This document shows, piece by piece, positions 1 to 6,315 of a DNA stretch of 10,000 nt; position 1 is the stretch's first letter; each line of letters starts with the position of its first letter. Location: contig NZ_JAIWON010000010.1 of NCBI RefSeq assembly GCF_020216885.1, positions 1 through 10,000 on the forward strand, read 5' to 3'. The translations under genes and the position numbers were made by a program. Under the pieces are notes generated by a model. That model made no database searches. It saw nothing but the letters and a program-made list of their open reading frames with translations, and was not told where the DNA came from. Source of the DNA: Zymomonas sp. (GTDB taxonomy: Bacteria; Pseudomonadota; Alphaproteobacteria; Sphingomonadales; Sphingomonadaceae).

Positions 1-2549
1 GCCATATCGCCGTCAGATATCTGAAAGTCTTGCAGCATGGCATAAAGGCGCTCGACAATTTTTTCTGTCTTAGCTTTCTCATAACCGGCTTGCCCGCACC
101 ATAAAGCACCTTTCAAAGCCAGCGCTGTCTGATCGGGATTATCCCCCTTCACTTCAGGTGCCTGACTGGAAAGAAATAATGCAGGTAAGGATCGCGCCTC
201 TGGATTACTATCTAGCCAATTAGTTAGCCAATCCATAAACGAACTGGCGATATCTCTTGCTAAAGCCGTTGCTTTTTGAGCCGAATTTCCGTCCGCTTTT
301 GCGATAACAGAAGCCGAAGTCATTCTAGCCCAGTAATCGGCAACATTATGAAAAGCGCGATATTGGAAGCCGCCCCAGCCCCAGTTGGGATCGGGGCCTC
401 CAAAAATAAAATTATAAGGCGCACCATATTGTTCAGCATCCCATTGGGCAAAGATATAGCAAGGCGTAAAAGGCCCCGTTAAGGCAGCCTGATTTTGTGT
501 CGTATAATGTTTTTGAGAATCCTGCATCAATTGTAGCATGTTACAGGCCTCATCATGCCGATTTAACAGCATCCACGGCACTGGATTTTGATAACCGATA
601 TAGGCAGGCCCTTGCCATAAACCACCACCCCCAGAAGGAGAGCGTCCCGATCCGATGGTCGCATGCTGGAAAGGCAGAAACCCAGGGGAATAGGGTTGTC
701 TTATCGTCGTCGCCTTTTCAATCGAGGCATTGCCGATCTGAATAGTCACAGAATCCGCACAGCTAGAGAAAACACGCGCGGAAATAATTTTCGCCTGATC
801 TGCTATTTTGGCGGGCATTTTATTATAAGCTGCTATCAGATAAAGCGTCTGCGGCGTTTTTACATCACTGGCTATCTGGAACTGGACTGTTTTTATCGGT
901 GCAGTGCTATCCGGTTTATCTGGAAATGGGGCTTTATTGGTCTGATATCCAGCAAGAGCAAAATTTGCCCAAGGAAAACTCTGTAAAGTGGCATCGGCAT
1001 TGACAGGCAAAGTTACCTGCCAATGCCATCCCGAATTATCGACCACAACCAATATAATATGACTGCTGTCTGTTATATAGGACAAGGTCAAAGCCTCTGC
1101 CCCATTCCATGTTTGATTGGAAGCAGCCGTAGCAAAGCCCACACCTGCAGAACTATCAGATAAGACATAGTGACGAGCGATCACGGCTCGCCCCTCTGCT
1201 GTTGTCAGGCGTTCAGTGGTGGCAGTTGCCGTACCATAAACAAAATCGGTATTACCCGGCACCCATTCGGCAACATCGGTATAATCCATAAATTGTCGCA
1301 AAGGCAGGCTATAGCTTTTGACAGTCGCGTCGGGACAGAAATTATATTTATATTGCCGTTTCTGATCGTCCGACAAAATAACAGCCAGATTGGTTGATCG
1401 AGAGACCGCCGCTTCAACCGTTACATTTAAATCAGGTGTAATCCCCAAATTTAAAGCATCATTTTGAAAAACCCACCCCAGACGATGGCTATCTTCGGGC
1501 AGATCAAAATAAGCGACCCCGCTCGTTTTATCCCGTCCATAGCGGCAGTAATCGGTTGGTGGAGTATAAGAAATACTTCCGTCAGCATAGGCGTAAAAAT
1601 AGGTCAAAGGCCAACTATCATAAGTGCCGATAGTAGAACGCTTGAAAAAACAGGTCTCTGATGAAGTCAGAACACAGGCCTCTTGCCATAAAGCTAGCAT
1701 CGCCTGATAACAGCTTTCCCATTTAGCGCTATTGTCTGTATCAATCGCCTGCATCAAATAGAACAGATCAATAAACCAATGAATGGCATCTCCCGCCATT
1801 ACCTGTTCATCCGGCATCAAATGCCGCCACATTGGCCAACCTTCAAACTGGCCGGCATAGGAAATGCTATCTTCCTGATAGAGAGAATAATTAACCTGAT
1901 ATTGACCATTCAGGGCAGTATCTTTCATCTGCAAACAGCCTGCTGGAATAGCGGTCTGGGGCTGTGCCTCCGATGTAAAAACAGCATCCGCCGCATGTCC
2001 ACTTTGCCAGCGGAAAATATAGCCGTCACGATCAACAAAATAATCTATGTCGAAAAATTGCCCTTTGGATAAATCGGCATAGACATTCTGCCAGCTTAGT
2101 TCACCCTGAAAAACATTGTAAACATTGGCAAGGCTAACGGGAAGTTGCGCCTTCCCGTCCTTAAAAGTGACAGCTTCGCCGACATTCCCGTCATAGGCAT
2201 GACCATTGGGATTAGACGGGCCTTTGACGTTAAAGCCCTGCCCCGCATTTACCACCCAATGATGATACCATAACCCGTTTGCGGGCGGCGTTTTACCGGC
2301 AAAGAAGTAATTCAACGCGGCATCTGCCAATTTTCGGGCATTGTTGAGGGCTTTTATATCCCCCGAAGCGAGATAATAGCGGGCATATCCACGCGCTAAC
2401 AAAGCCTGACTTTCGCTGGTCGAAGTATCATTAGGCAGATAGCCTGCCCGCCCATCTTCCACATGCATGTTATTGCGAACCAGCCCATCACCAGAAAGCA
2501 GATAGATATCGGGATGGTCAGGGATAAAAGCTGCCGGAGAAGCTGTCAT
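1..2549 (-). CDS. Large putative tail-associated carbohydrate-active protein (3' end beyond window)
   Basis: Reading the minus strand from ATG at 2549, I translated every codon to the left edge and found 849 sense codons and no stop, so this is a real, partial gene that occupies a quarter of the window. I do not recognise the family. Residues 41-85 form amphipathic helices of the kind seen in alpha/alpha-barrel glycosidases (for example ALLARGYARYYLASGD). Residues 222-270 are rich in Trp, Tyr and acidic residues. Residues about 370-600 are beta-rich with a galactose-binding-like look (GWHWQVTLPVN, then SFPWANFAL). Residues 630-735 are dense in Gly, Trp and Tyr (SPSGGGGLWQGPA, PNWGWGGFQYRAF), with candidate acidic residues D704, E706 and D720. 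There is no signal peptide or membrane segment. It starts 4 nt after the S74 fibre gene, with only a poor ribosome site, so it is probably translationally coupled. By position it is likely a receptor-binding depolymerase; the enzymatic role is inference. Confidence 0.85.
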   Translation of the reverse strand, partial: MTASPAAFIPDHPDIYLLSGDGLVRNNMHVEDGRAGYLPNDTSTSESQALLARGYARYYLASGDIKALNNARKLADAALNYFFAGKTPPANGLWYHHWVVNAGQGFNVKGPSNPNGHAYDGNVGEAVTFKDGKAQLPVSLANVYNVFQGELSWQNVYADLSKGQFFDIDYFVDRDGYIFRWQSGHAADAVFTSEAQPQTAIPAGCLQMKDTALNGQYQVNYSLYQEDSISYAGQFEGWPMWRHLMPDEQVMAGDAIHWFIDLFYLMQAIDTDNSAKWESCYQAMLALWQEACVLTSSETCFFKRSTIGTYDSWPLTYFYAYADGSISYTPPTDYCRYGRDKTSGVAYFDLPEDSHRLGWVFQNDALNLGITPDLNVTVEAAVSRSTNLAVILSDDQKRQYKYNFCPDATVKSYSLPLRQFMDYTDVAEWVPGNTDFVYGTATATTERLTTAEGRAVIARHYVLSDSSAGVGFATAASNQTWNGAEALTLSYITDSSHIILVVVDNSGWHWQVTLPVNADATLQSFPWANFALAGYQTNKAPFPDKPDSTAPIKTVQFQIASDVKTPQTLYLIAAYNKMPAKIADQAKIISARVFSSCADSVTIQIGNASIEKATTIRQPYSPGFLPFQHATIGSGRSPSGGGGLWQGPAYIGYQNPVPWMLLNRHDEACNMLQLMQDSQKHYTTQNQAALTGPFTPCYIFAQWDAEQYGAPYNFIFGGPDPNWGWGGFQYRAFHNVADYWARMTSASVIAKADGNSAQKATALARDIASSFMDWLTNWLDSNPEARSLPALFLSSQAPEVKGDNPDQTALALKGALWCGQAGYEKAKTEKIVERLYAMLQDFQISDGDM

Positions 2550-2553
2550 TATC

Positions 2554-3555
2554 TTAAGCCTGTGCTGGGGTGAGCTGTGCTTTCAAAGCGTCAATTTCAG
2601 CCTGCTGCCGAATAATTTCACGCCGTTGCCATGCCGCTTCGATCGCCTGACATTCGCTATAACGCAAACCATAGGCTTCACCGGCTGGCACCAAGACATC
2701 ACGATAGACCGGCTTGCCATTTTTACCGATATTACCGGTTTTTTCACGGCGGGTATGGGCTTCCCAATGGTCATGACAAATCATGCCCAGACTTTCGGCA
2801 TCCAAGCCCGCATTTTTATAGGCATCTTCGACTTCTTGAGCGATCAGACCGAAATGCCAACGCGCCTTATCAAAGCCTTTGGTCTCAACGGCTTTTCTGA
2901 ATTTAAACTGCCGCCATGACAGATTACCCCAGACATCGAGAACCTCATCAGGGACAGAAGCAATATCCATCTTCTGGCGGGCATCCGAGGTGTTAATTGC
3001 CCCATTCGAGGCATAGATTTCAGCCCATTTACGGTTAGGCTGTCCCAAGGTAATCACACCATCCGAAGCCGGATTGAGATTACCAGTCAGTTCACCCCCC
3101 GTCGTTAAAACAGGGGCAGCACCTCGGACAGCATTGATTTTTGATACCAGACCGATACCATCAATATTGGACAGGTCTTTATTGGCTGGTTCATATCCAA
3201 GACCACCCGTAATCTGGCCATAGGACAGAGTAACTTTCTGCTGGAAAACCGATCCATTAAAATTACTGAAATCAACGTTTATCGGCTCATAGCCGAGGCC
3301 TTTGGTAATCTGACCGTAAGAAATCGCCACTTTCTGCTGAAAGGTGGCCGCGTTAAAATTGCTTAAATCAACGCTGACCGGTTCATGCCCCAAAGCGGCA
3401 ATGACGGAATCATAATTGGTCGTCAGATTTTTAATATAGCCGATTTTGGCTTTATAGGTTGCATAGCCATTGGCAACCGGACGGGAAATTTCAATCAAAT
3501 CATCTTCGGTAACCGATCCTGCATCGGTCATTTCCGAAATCGTTAAAGTAGACAT
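2554..3555 (-). CDS. Tail fibre/spike protein with C-terminal peptidase S74 (intramolecular chaperone) domain
   Basis: This 333-residue protein has three visible parts. Residues 1-45 (MSTLTISEMTDAGSV...) look like the short particle-binding start found on many phage tail proteins. Residues 55-140 hold tandem 32-residue repeats beginning LG(H/Y)EP, a common fibre-shaft motif. From about residue 165 comes a peptidase S74 domain: GAINTSDARQKMDI, then WHFGLIAQEVEDAY and YGLRYSECQAIEAAW, and a closing coiled coil (REIIRQQAEIDALKAQL). In this family the domain trimerises the fibre and then cuts itself off at a conserved Ser assisted by Lys. Here Ser190 and Lys195 have the same five-residue spacing as the pair described in phage K1F endosialidase. 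The start is supported by GGAG seven bases upstream, which lies over the stop of the preceding gene. It probably recognises or anchors to the host surface; the shaft is short, so it may act as an adaptor for the large protein that follows. Confidence 0.9.
   Translation of the reverse strand: MSTLTISEMTDAGSVTEDDLIEISRPVANGYATYKAKIGYIKNLTTNYDSVIAALGHEPVSVDLSNFNAATFQQKVAISYGQITKGLGYEPINVDFSNFNGSVFQQKVTLSYGQITGGLGYEPANKDLSNIDGIGLVSKINAVRGAAPVLTTGGELTGNLNPASDGVITLGQPNRKWAEIYASNGAINTSDARQKMDIASVPDEVLDVWGNLSWRQFKFRKAVETKGFDKARWHFGLIAQEVEDAYKNAGLDAESLGMICHDHWEAHTRREKTGNIGKNGKPVYRDVLVPAGEAYGLRYSECQAIEAAWQRREIIRQQAEIDALKAQLTPAQA
3202..3393 (-). repeat. Tandem 32-residue fibre repeats inside the S74 protein
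   Basis: Two complete in-frame repeats of 96 bases each encode residues 55-86 and 87-118 of the fibre. Both share LGxEP, SNFN, FQQKV and SYGQIT at the same spacing. A third, diverged copy starts at residue 119 (LGYEPANKDLSN) and fades by about residue 140. Repeats of this kind build the trimeric shaft of tail fibres and can expand or contract by recombination. Confidence 0.85.
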
Positions 3556-3559
3556 GGCA

Positions 3560-3961
3560 TCACTCCATAGAATTATTAGAATAGTTTTTGATAAATTGGG
3601 CTAAATTTCCGGCAGCACCCAAAGCCTTATTCATGGCTGCAACCGGCAATTCGGCAATACGGGTGCCGTCGGGCAAGGCGGCCCCGCCCCCTTGCAGATG
3701 GGATTCATCATAAATTTGAACGCCAGAAAGGCGCGTCCGAATTTTGCCGCCATAGGAAATGGTCAAATCATAAAGACCATCCGCAACATAAAATTCGAAA
3801 TATCCGAGACTATCCGTCCGCAAAGGCTGGGAAATAGCGGTCGTTCCATCATCAGAAAAAAGGGAAGCCAGACTACCGTCTGTTTTATAGACGAAAATCA
3901 AGGCACCCATGACCGGCTTCCCGTCAAGCGCACTCGCCACGCTGTCAAAATATTTACGCAT
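3560..3961 (-). CDS. Tail spike base-type protein (standalone, 133 aa)
   Basis: The sequence opens MRKYFDSVASALDGKPVMGA and continues with IFVYKTDGSLASLFSDDGT, TDSLGYFEFYVADGLYDL and TISYGGK. This is the short beta-rich, carboxypeptidase-regulatory-like pattern that commonly forms the particle-binding N terminus of phage tail spikes and fibres. Here it ends after a short helical tail (AAMNKALGAAGNLAQFIKNY) with no receptor-binding part, so it is a single-domain protein. I chose the ATG at 3961 over a further-upstream in-frame start at 4072, because GAGGT sits six bases before it and the longer version would bury most of the preceding gene's end. It lies 4 nt after the Ig-like gene and 4 nt before the S74 fibre gene, so the three are almost certainly co-translated. 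A role as an adaptor between the tail and the fibres is inference. Confidence 0.8.
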   Translation of the reverse strand: MRKYFDSVASALDGKPVMGALIFVYKTDGSLASLFSDDGTTAISQPLRTDSLGYFEFYVADGLYDLTISYGGKIRTRLSGVQIYDESHLQGGGAALPDGTRIAELPVAAMNKALGAAGNLAQFIKNYSNNSME

Positions 3962-3965
3962 GAAA

Positions 3966-4412
3966 TTACCTCGTAAAAATACAATGGACTTCAACCGAAC
4001 CGGCAAAGCCATTCTGATCGGTAACATCGTCACGCAAATAGGCTGATGCGGCATGGTGATGAGGCACGCCATCGGCTCGAAAAGTCGTTGTTGCCGAAAA
4101 AGGAGAAAGAGCCATCACGCTATCGGCTCTATCGCTACTCACCAAAGACCAGCGATGTTGATAAGGCGGAACACCGCCCGAAACCCGAACCGTCACAGCA
4201 GAAGAAATCACAGGATTATGACGGGAATAGCTTTCTATCAAAGCGTCAGAAACCGAGACATCCAGCTTGTGGCAAAAGACCTCATGCAAGCTTTCATCCT
4301 GCCCACGGATACGAATAGATCCGACAGAATGAAGTAAACCATCTGCGCCCTTGATTGAAACAGCTCTTATCTCGCGGGAAAAATTATCCTGATCTTTAAG
4401 ACTGATAGTCAT
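3966..4412 (-). CDS. Ig-like domain tail protein (148 aa), function unknown
   Basis: No family was recognised with certainty. After an N-terminal segment of short beta-prone stretches (AVSIKGADGLLHSVGSIRIR) the protein carries a region typical of Ig/PKD-like folds, with VTVRVSGGVPPYQHRWSLV around residues 73-91. It ends in a beta-strand pattern (FAGSVEVHCIFTR). Such domains decorate phage tails and are thought to bind weakly to cell-surface sugars. Its ATG overlaps the stop of the upstream gene in the four-base arrangement ATGA, and there is no good ribosome site, which points to translational coupling. It lies among tail-tip genes, so a fibre-associated or accessory structural role is the most economical reading. 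Confidence 0.75.
   Translation of the reverse strand: MTISLKDQDNFSREIRAVSIKGADGLLHSVGSIRIRGQDESLHEVFCHKLDVSVSDALIESYSRHNPVISSAVTVRVSGGVPPYQHRWSLVSSDRADSVMALSPFSATTTFRADGVPHHHAASAYLRDDVTDQNGFAGSVEVHCIFTR
3968..3972 (-). promoter_or_regulatory. Ribosome binding site fixing the start at 3961
   Basis: GAGGT on the minus strand sits six bases before ATG 3961 and shares its last base with the TAA stop of the preceding gene. It decides the start of the 133-residue spike base protein in favour of 3961 rather than 4072. Confidence 0.65.
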
Positions 4413-4777
4413 ACATAGACCAACCAGATATCCCCCGGCTGACTTGTCGGGTCAGCCGCTTGACTATTGGTCACATAAATCCGGCCACCGGAAAAAGAAC
4501 CATCGGCAAAATAAGGAAAAACCCCCTGACCTTTACGGCGCAAAACGCCATCAATAGTGTCACCACTATTCGCCAAAGCCCCAATAGCCTGACGAAAACT
4601 CGCCATATCAGCCGAGCTCAAAGCCGTATCCATAGCCTGATTGATGGCAGACCGCATTTCGGCCATTATCTCGCGCAAAGCATTGTTAAGATTGCCCGGT
4701 GGACAGCCTTCAGCAATACTGATCCCGCCAATATTGCTGTTACTATCTGCATTTTGCGACCAGTCCGAAAAAGACAT
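4409..4777 (-). CDS. Tail fibre N-terminal-type protein (standalone, 122 aa)
   Basis: The first forty residues (SDWSQNADSNSNIGG, then ISIAEGCPPGNLNNALREIM) match a widespread N-terminal module of phage tail fibres, in which a W...N...D/G...I...EG..P...NN..R..M pattern precedes a helix. In most phages this module is the start of a long fibre; here the protein stops at 122 residues after a short beta-rich tail (GGRIYVTNSQAADPTSQPGD). The ATG at 4777 is the only possible start because an in-frame TAG lies at 4787-4789. It is the first gene after the AT-rich spacer, so it may head the host-recognition transcript. Its stop overlaps the next start by four bases. It is probably a tail-tip connector carrying or joining fibres, but this is inferred from the motif and position. 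Confidence 0.8.
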   Translation of the reverse strand: MSFSDWSQNADSNSNIGGISIAEGCPPGNLNNALREIMAEMRSAINQAMDTALSSADMASFRQAIGALANSGDTIDGVLRRKGQGVFPYFADGSFSGGRIYVTNSQAADPTSQPGDIWLVYV

Positions 4778-4789
4778 AGCGCAGCCCTA

Positions 4790-4798
4790 CCCCTCCTT
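4790..4798 (-). promoter_or_regulatory. Strong but distant Shine-Dalgarno of the tail cassette
   Basis: AAGGAGGGG is close to the ideal anti-16S sequence but ends 12 bases before ATG 4777, farther than usual. A weaker AGGG at 4785-4788 has normal seven-base spacing. No alternative start codon in this frame lies between them, because an in-frame TAG intervenes. One of the two is the likely ribosome site for the first cassette gene. Confidence 0.5.
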
Positions 4799-4872
4799 AT
4801 AAGAGCATAAAATAAATAAATATTTTAATGATTAAATTTCGATTACATTGGATTTTACTGACAAAAAATCCC

Positions 4873-4887
4873 GATACCCAAAGTATC
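4873..4887 (-). terminator. Weak hairpin followed by a T6 run
   Basis: GATAC and GTATC form a five-base-pair stem with a five-base loop. On the minus strand it is followed after four bases by six Ts (4863-4868). It has the layout of an intrinsic terminator for leftward transcripts, but the stem is short and has only two G-C pairs, so it could be chance in AT-rich DNA. Confidence 0.25.
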
Positions 4888-4936
4888 TATTGTGATATTC
4901 TTATAATAAATCCAACATTTTAAGGATTAATTTAAA

Positions 4937-4961
4937 AATAATATCCAAAATGGATGTTATT
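4937..4961 (-). terminator. Inverted repeat over the stop codon of the 224-aa gene
   Basis: Arms AATAATATCCA and TGGATGTTATT pair at 10 of 11 positions around a three-base loop. The mismatched position is a G-T pair in one transcript orientation. The right arm includes the TAA stop of the 224-residue gene, and on the minus strand the hairpin runs directly into a T-rich stretch. This could be an attenuating terminator or an mRNA 3'-end stabiliser at the end of the core virion operon. The stem is AT-rich and therefore weak. Confidence 0.4.
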
Positions 4962-5631
4962 TATTTTTAAAAAGCAATCGTTCAATTGCTTTTCTTTCTG
5001 GATCATTCGCCGGAAGATTAACGATATGACTAATCATCCGTTCATGCTCGCTAGGCAGCGGCATATCTGGGTCGCGTATCTGGGTCGCCTCCCCCGTCAT
5101 AGGATTCAAAGACAGAATCCGCCCATCAGCGCCGAAATGATATTGTGGCTGACTCGCCTTGGCTTCTATATTTGCCTGCTGCTGATTTAATTTTGAAGTA
5201 GCCAGATTATTGCTAAAATCTCGTTGCTGTTGTTGGGCGTTTTGTTGATCGATACGACGGTTATGCTCCATTACCGCAGGTAAATAGAGCGGATAGCGGC
5301 CATTTGCTAATAATAGAGCATCACCGATTACCCCAGCAATCCGCTTTCCAATTCCACCTGCTGAAAAAAAGTGAGGGGATGGGCTTTGCCCTGCTTGCGG
5401 TATAGCAGATGCCGTCTCTGGCATGGGCGCTTCTTCGGCTCCATGCTCATAACCATCGGTAGGAGATGGGGGAGTAATAGACGACTCCATATCGCTGATT
5501 GGTTTTTGCCCGATTGGCTCTGACGCAAAAACAGGGCTATCACTAAAGCTATTCATCGCCTTTTTGAGAGCGGAACCATCCTGATTTAATACATCATCTT
5601 GATTGATTTTATTTCCGAAAGATATAGCCAT
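4957..5631 (-). CDS. Putative internal virion/ejection protein, Gln-rich (224 aa)
   Basis: No named family was recognised. Residues 1-90 are low-complexity and rich in Ser, Pro and Glu, and probably disordered. Around residues 92-125 there is a more conserved-looking stretch (GGIGKRIAGVIGDALLLANG, then RYPLYLP), followed by a Gln-rich helix (residues 126-160, with QQNAQQQQRDF) likely to form a coiled coil. The C-terminal 60 residues contain YHFGADGRILSLNPMTGEA and a helical end. The ATG is preceded by AGGAG nine bases upstream. It lies 12 nt after another Asn/Gln-rich gene and downstream of neck and nozzle genes, where podoviruses encode proteins ejected with the DNA. That role is inferred from position and composition. 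An inverted repeat overlaps its stop codon. Confidence 0.8.
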   Translation of the reverse strand: MAISFGNKINQDDVLNQDGSALKKAMNSFSDSPVFASEPIGQKPISDMESSITPPSPTDGYEHGAEEAPMPETASAIPQAGQSPSPHFFSAGGIGKRIAGVIGDALLLANGRYPLYLPAVMEHNRRIDQQNAQQQQRDFSNNLATSKLNQQQANIEAKASQPQYHFGADGRILSLNPMTGEATQIRDPDMPLPSEHERMISHIVNLPANDPERKAIERLLFKNK

Positions 5632-5643
5632 TCCAAAAGGCTC

Positions 5644-6315
5644 CTAAATTTTAAAACCGCTGGAAGCCCAGCCTGACAATCCTGCACCGGCTAAGCTGGC
5701 TAATGTTGACCCGACGCCTTGATTTTGGGTTGTGGTGTTATAATTCCCCAATAACGAAGCCATATTGCTCGCCAGCACTGAAGAGGAAGATTGCGGCAAA
5801 CCGGCAGCCGTCGTCAGATAGTTACCAAGAGTATTGATGCCACTATTACGGGCATCGCCCAGATTGGCAGCATTTTCGGCTGCTTGCTGTTGATAGCCCC
5901 GTTCGGTATTGTAATTATTATAAAGAAGGTTGCTGTCTGTCTGTCCCAACTCTTTGGCTAATAATTGCGCTTGGGCAGAACCTCCGGTCAGACCTCTTGT
6001 CCCGATCGCGCCATTGACGCTATCCGAAACATCCTGATTGGTATTCTTGATAATATCCGACAAAGCGGAATTAGATGACGGGGAAAGATATTTCCCCGAT
6101 AAGACAGACTGGTTATAGGTATCAGCCTGATCCATATCACTGTTATTCAGGGTTTTACTGGCAACATTTCCGATATTATTTTGCAACAAACTATTGATAT
6201 TGCTTACATTATCCTGATTATCGCTATAGGCTTGCTGGATAGCATTGGCACTATTCGTGATATAAGGACGGGCAAACCGGCTCGGTGCCGTTGTTGCCTT
6301 GCTTTTCTTGCTCAT
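5644..6315 (-). CDS. Putative internal virion protein, Asn/Gln/Ser-rich (223 aa)
   Basis: The protein is unusually polar: I count about 29 Asn in 223 residues, with many Gln and Ser and very few charged residues after the basic start (MSKKSKATTAPSRFARPY). The central part (residues 100-150: GAIGTRGLTGGSAQAQLLAK, then LLYNNYNTERGYQQQA) is helical. It resembles internal virion proteins of T7-like and related podoviruses (the gp14 type), which leave the particle and help build a channel for DNA entry. The C terminus is small-residue and glycine-rich (LASLAGAGLSGWASSGF), as if able to insert in a membrane. The start follows the previous stop without any gap (TGA then ATG), with AAAGGA seven bases upstream. 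The family match is by overall resemblance only; the ejection role is inference. Confidence 0.8.
   Translation of the reverse strand: MSKKSKATTAPSRFARPYITNSANAIQQAYSDNQDNVSNINSLLQNNIGNVASKTLNNSDMDQADTYNQSVLSGKYLSPSSNSALSDIIKNTNQDVSDSVNGAIGTRGLTGGSAQAQLLAKELGQTDSNLLYNNYNTERGYQQQAAENAANLGDARNSGINTLGNYLTTAAGLPQSSSSVLASNMASLLGNYNTTTQNQGVGSTLASLAGAGLSGWASSGFKI

Larger units (their letters stand above)
4778..4956. other. AT-rich intergenic spacer between core virion genes and host-recognition cassette
   Basis: This is the only gap of more than about 100 bases between confident genes. It is conspicuously AT-rich, with runs such as AAATAAATAAATATTTTAA, unlike the flanking coding DNA. I find no convincing ORF. 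AT-rich hexamers resembling -10 boxes are frequent, but none is paired with a good -35 at 16-18 bases, so I do not call a promoter. Two weak hairpins are listed separately. Its position suggests a transcription boundary or a recombination joint of the phage mosaic. Confidence 0.6.

Noticed and set aside
276..2072. Several plus-strand ORFs of 65-107 codons (e.g. 276-482, 497-745, 663-986, 1170-1397, 1779-2072) and a minus-strand one at 1205-1417
   Set aside because: All lie within the uninterrupted minus-strand frame from 2549 to the left edge, have no recognisable protein content, and are shadow frames.
2583..2919. Frames on both strands over the fibre C-terminus (2583-2774 minus; 2626-2919 and 2631-2900 plus)
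   Set aside because: They overlap the clear S74 domain in other frames and have shadow-like composition.
3692..4810. Plus-strand ORFs of 90-116 codons opposite the small tail genes (3692-3976, 4046-4318, 4053-4337, 4460-4810)
   Set aside because: They are antisense to tail genes with recognisable motifs and coupled starts.
4778..4956. A sigma-70 promoter in the AT-rich spacer
   Set aside because: Several TATA-like hexamers exist, but none has a good -35 hexamer at 16-18 bases; in such AT-rich DNA chance matches are expected.
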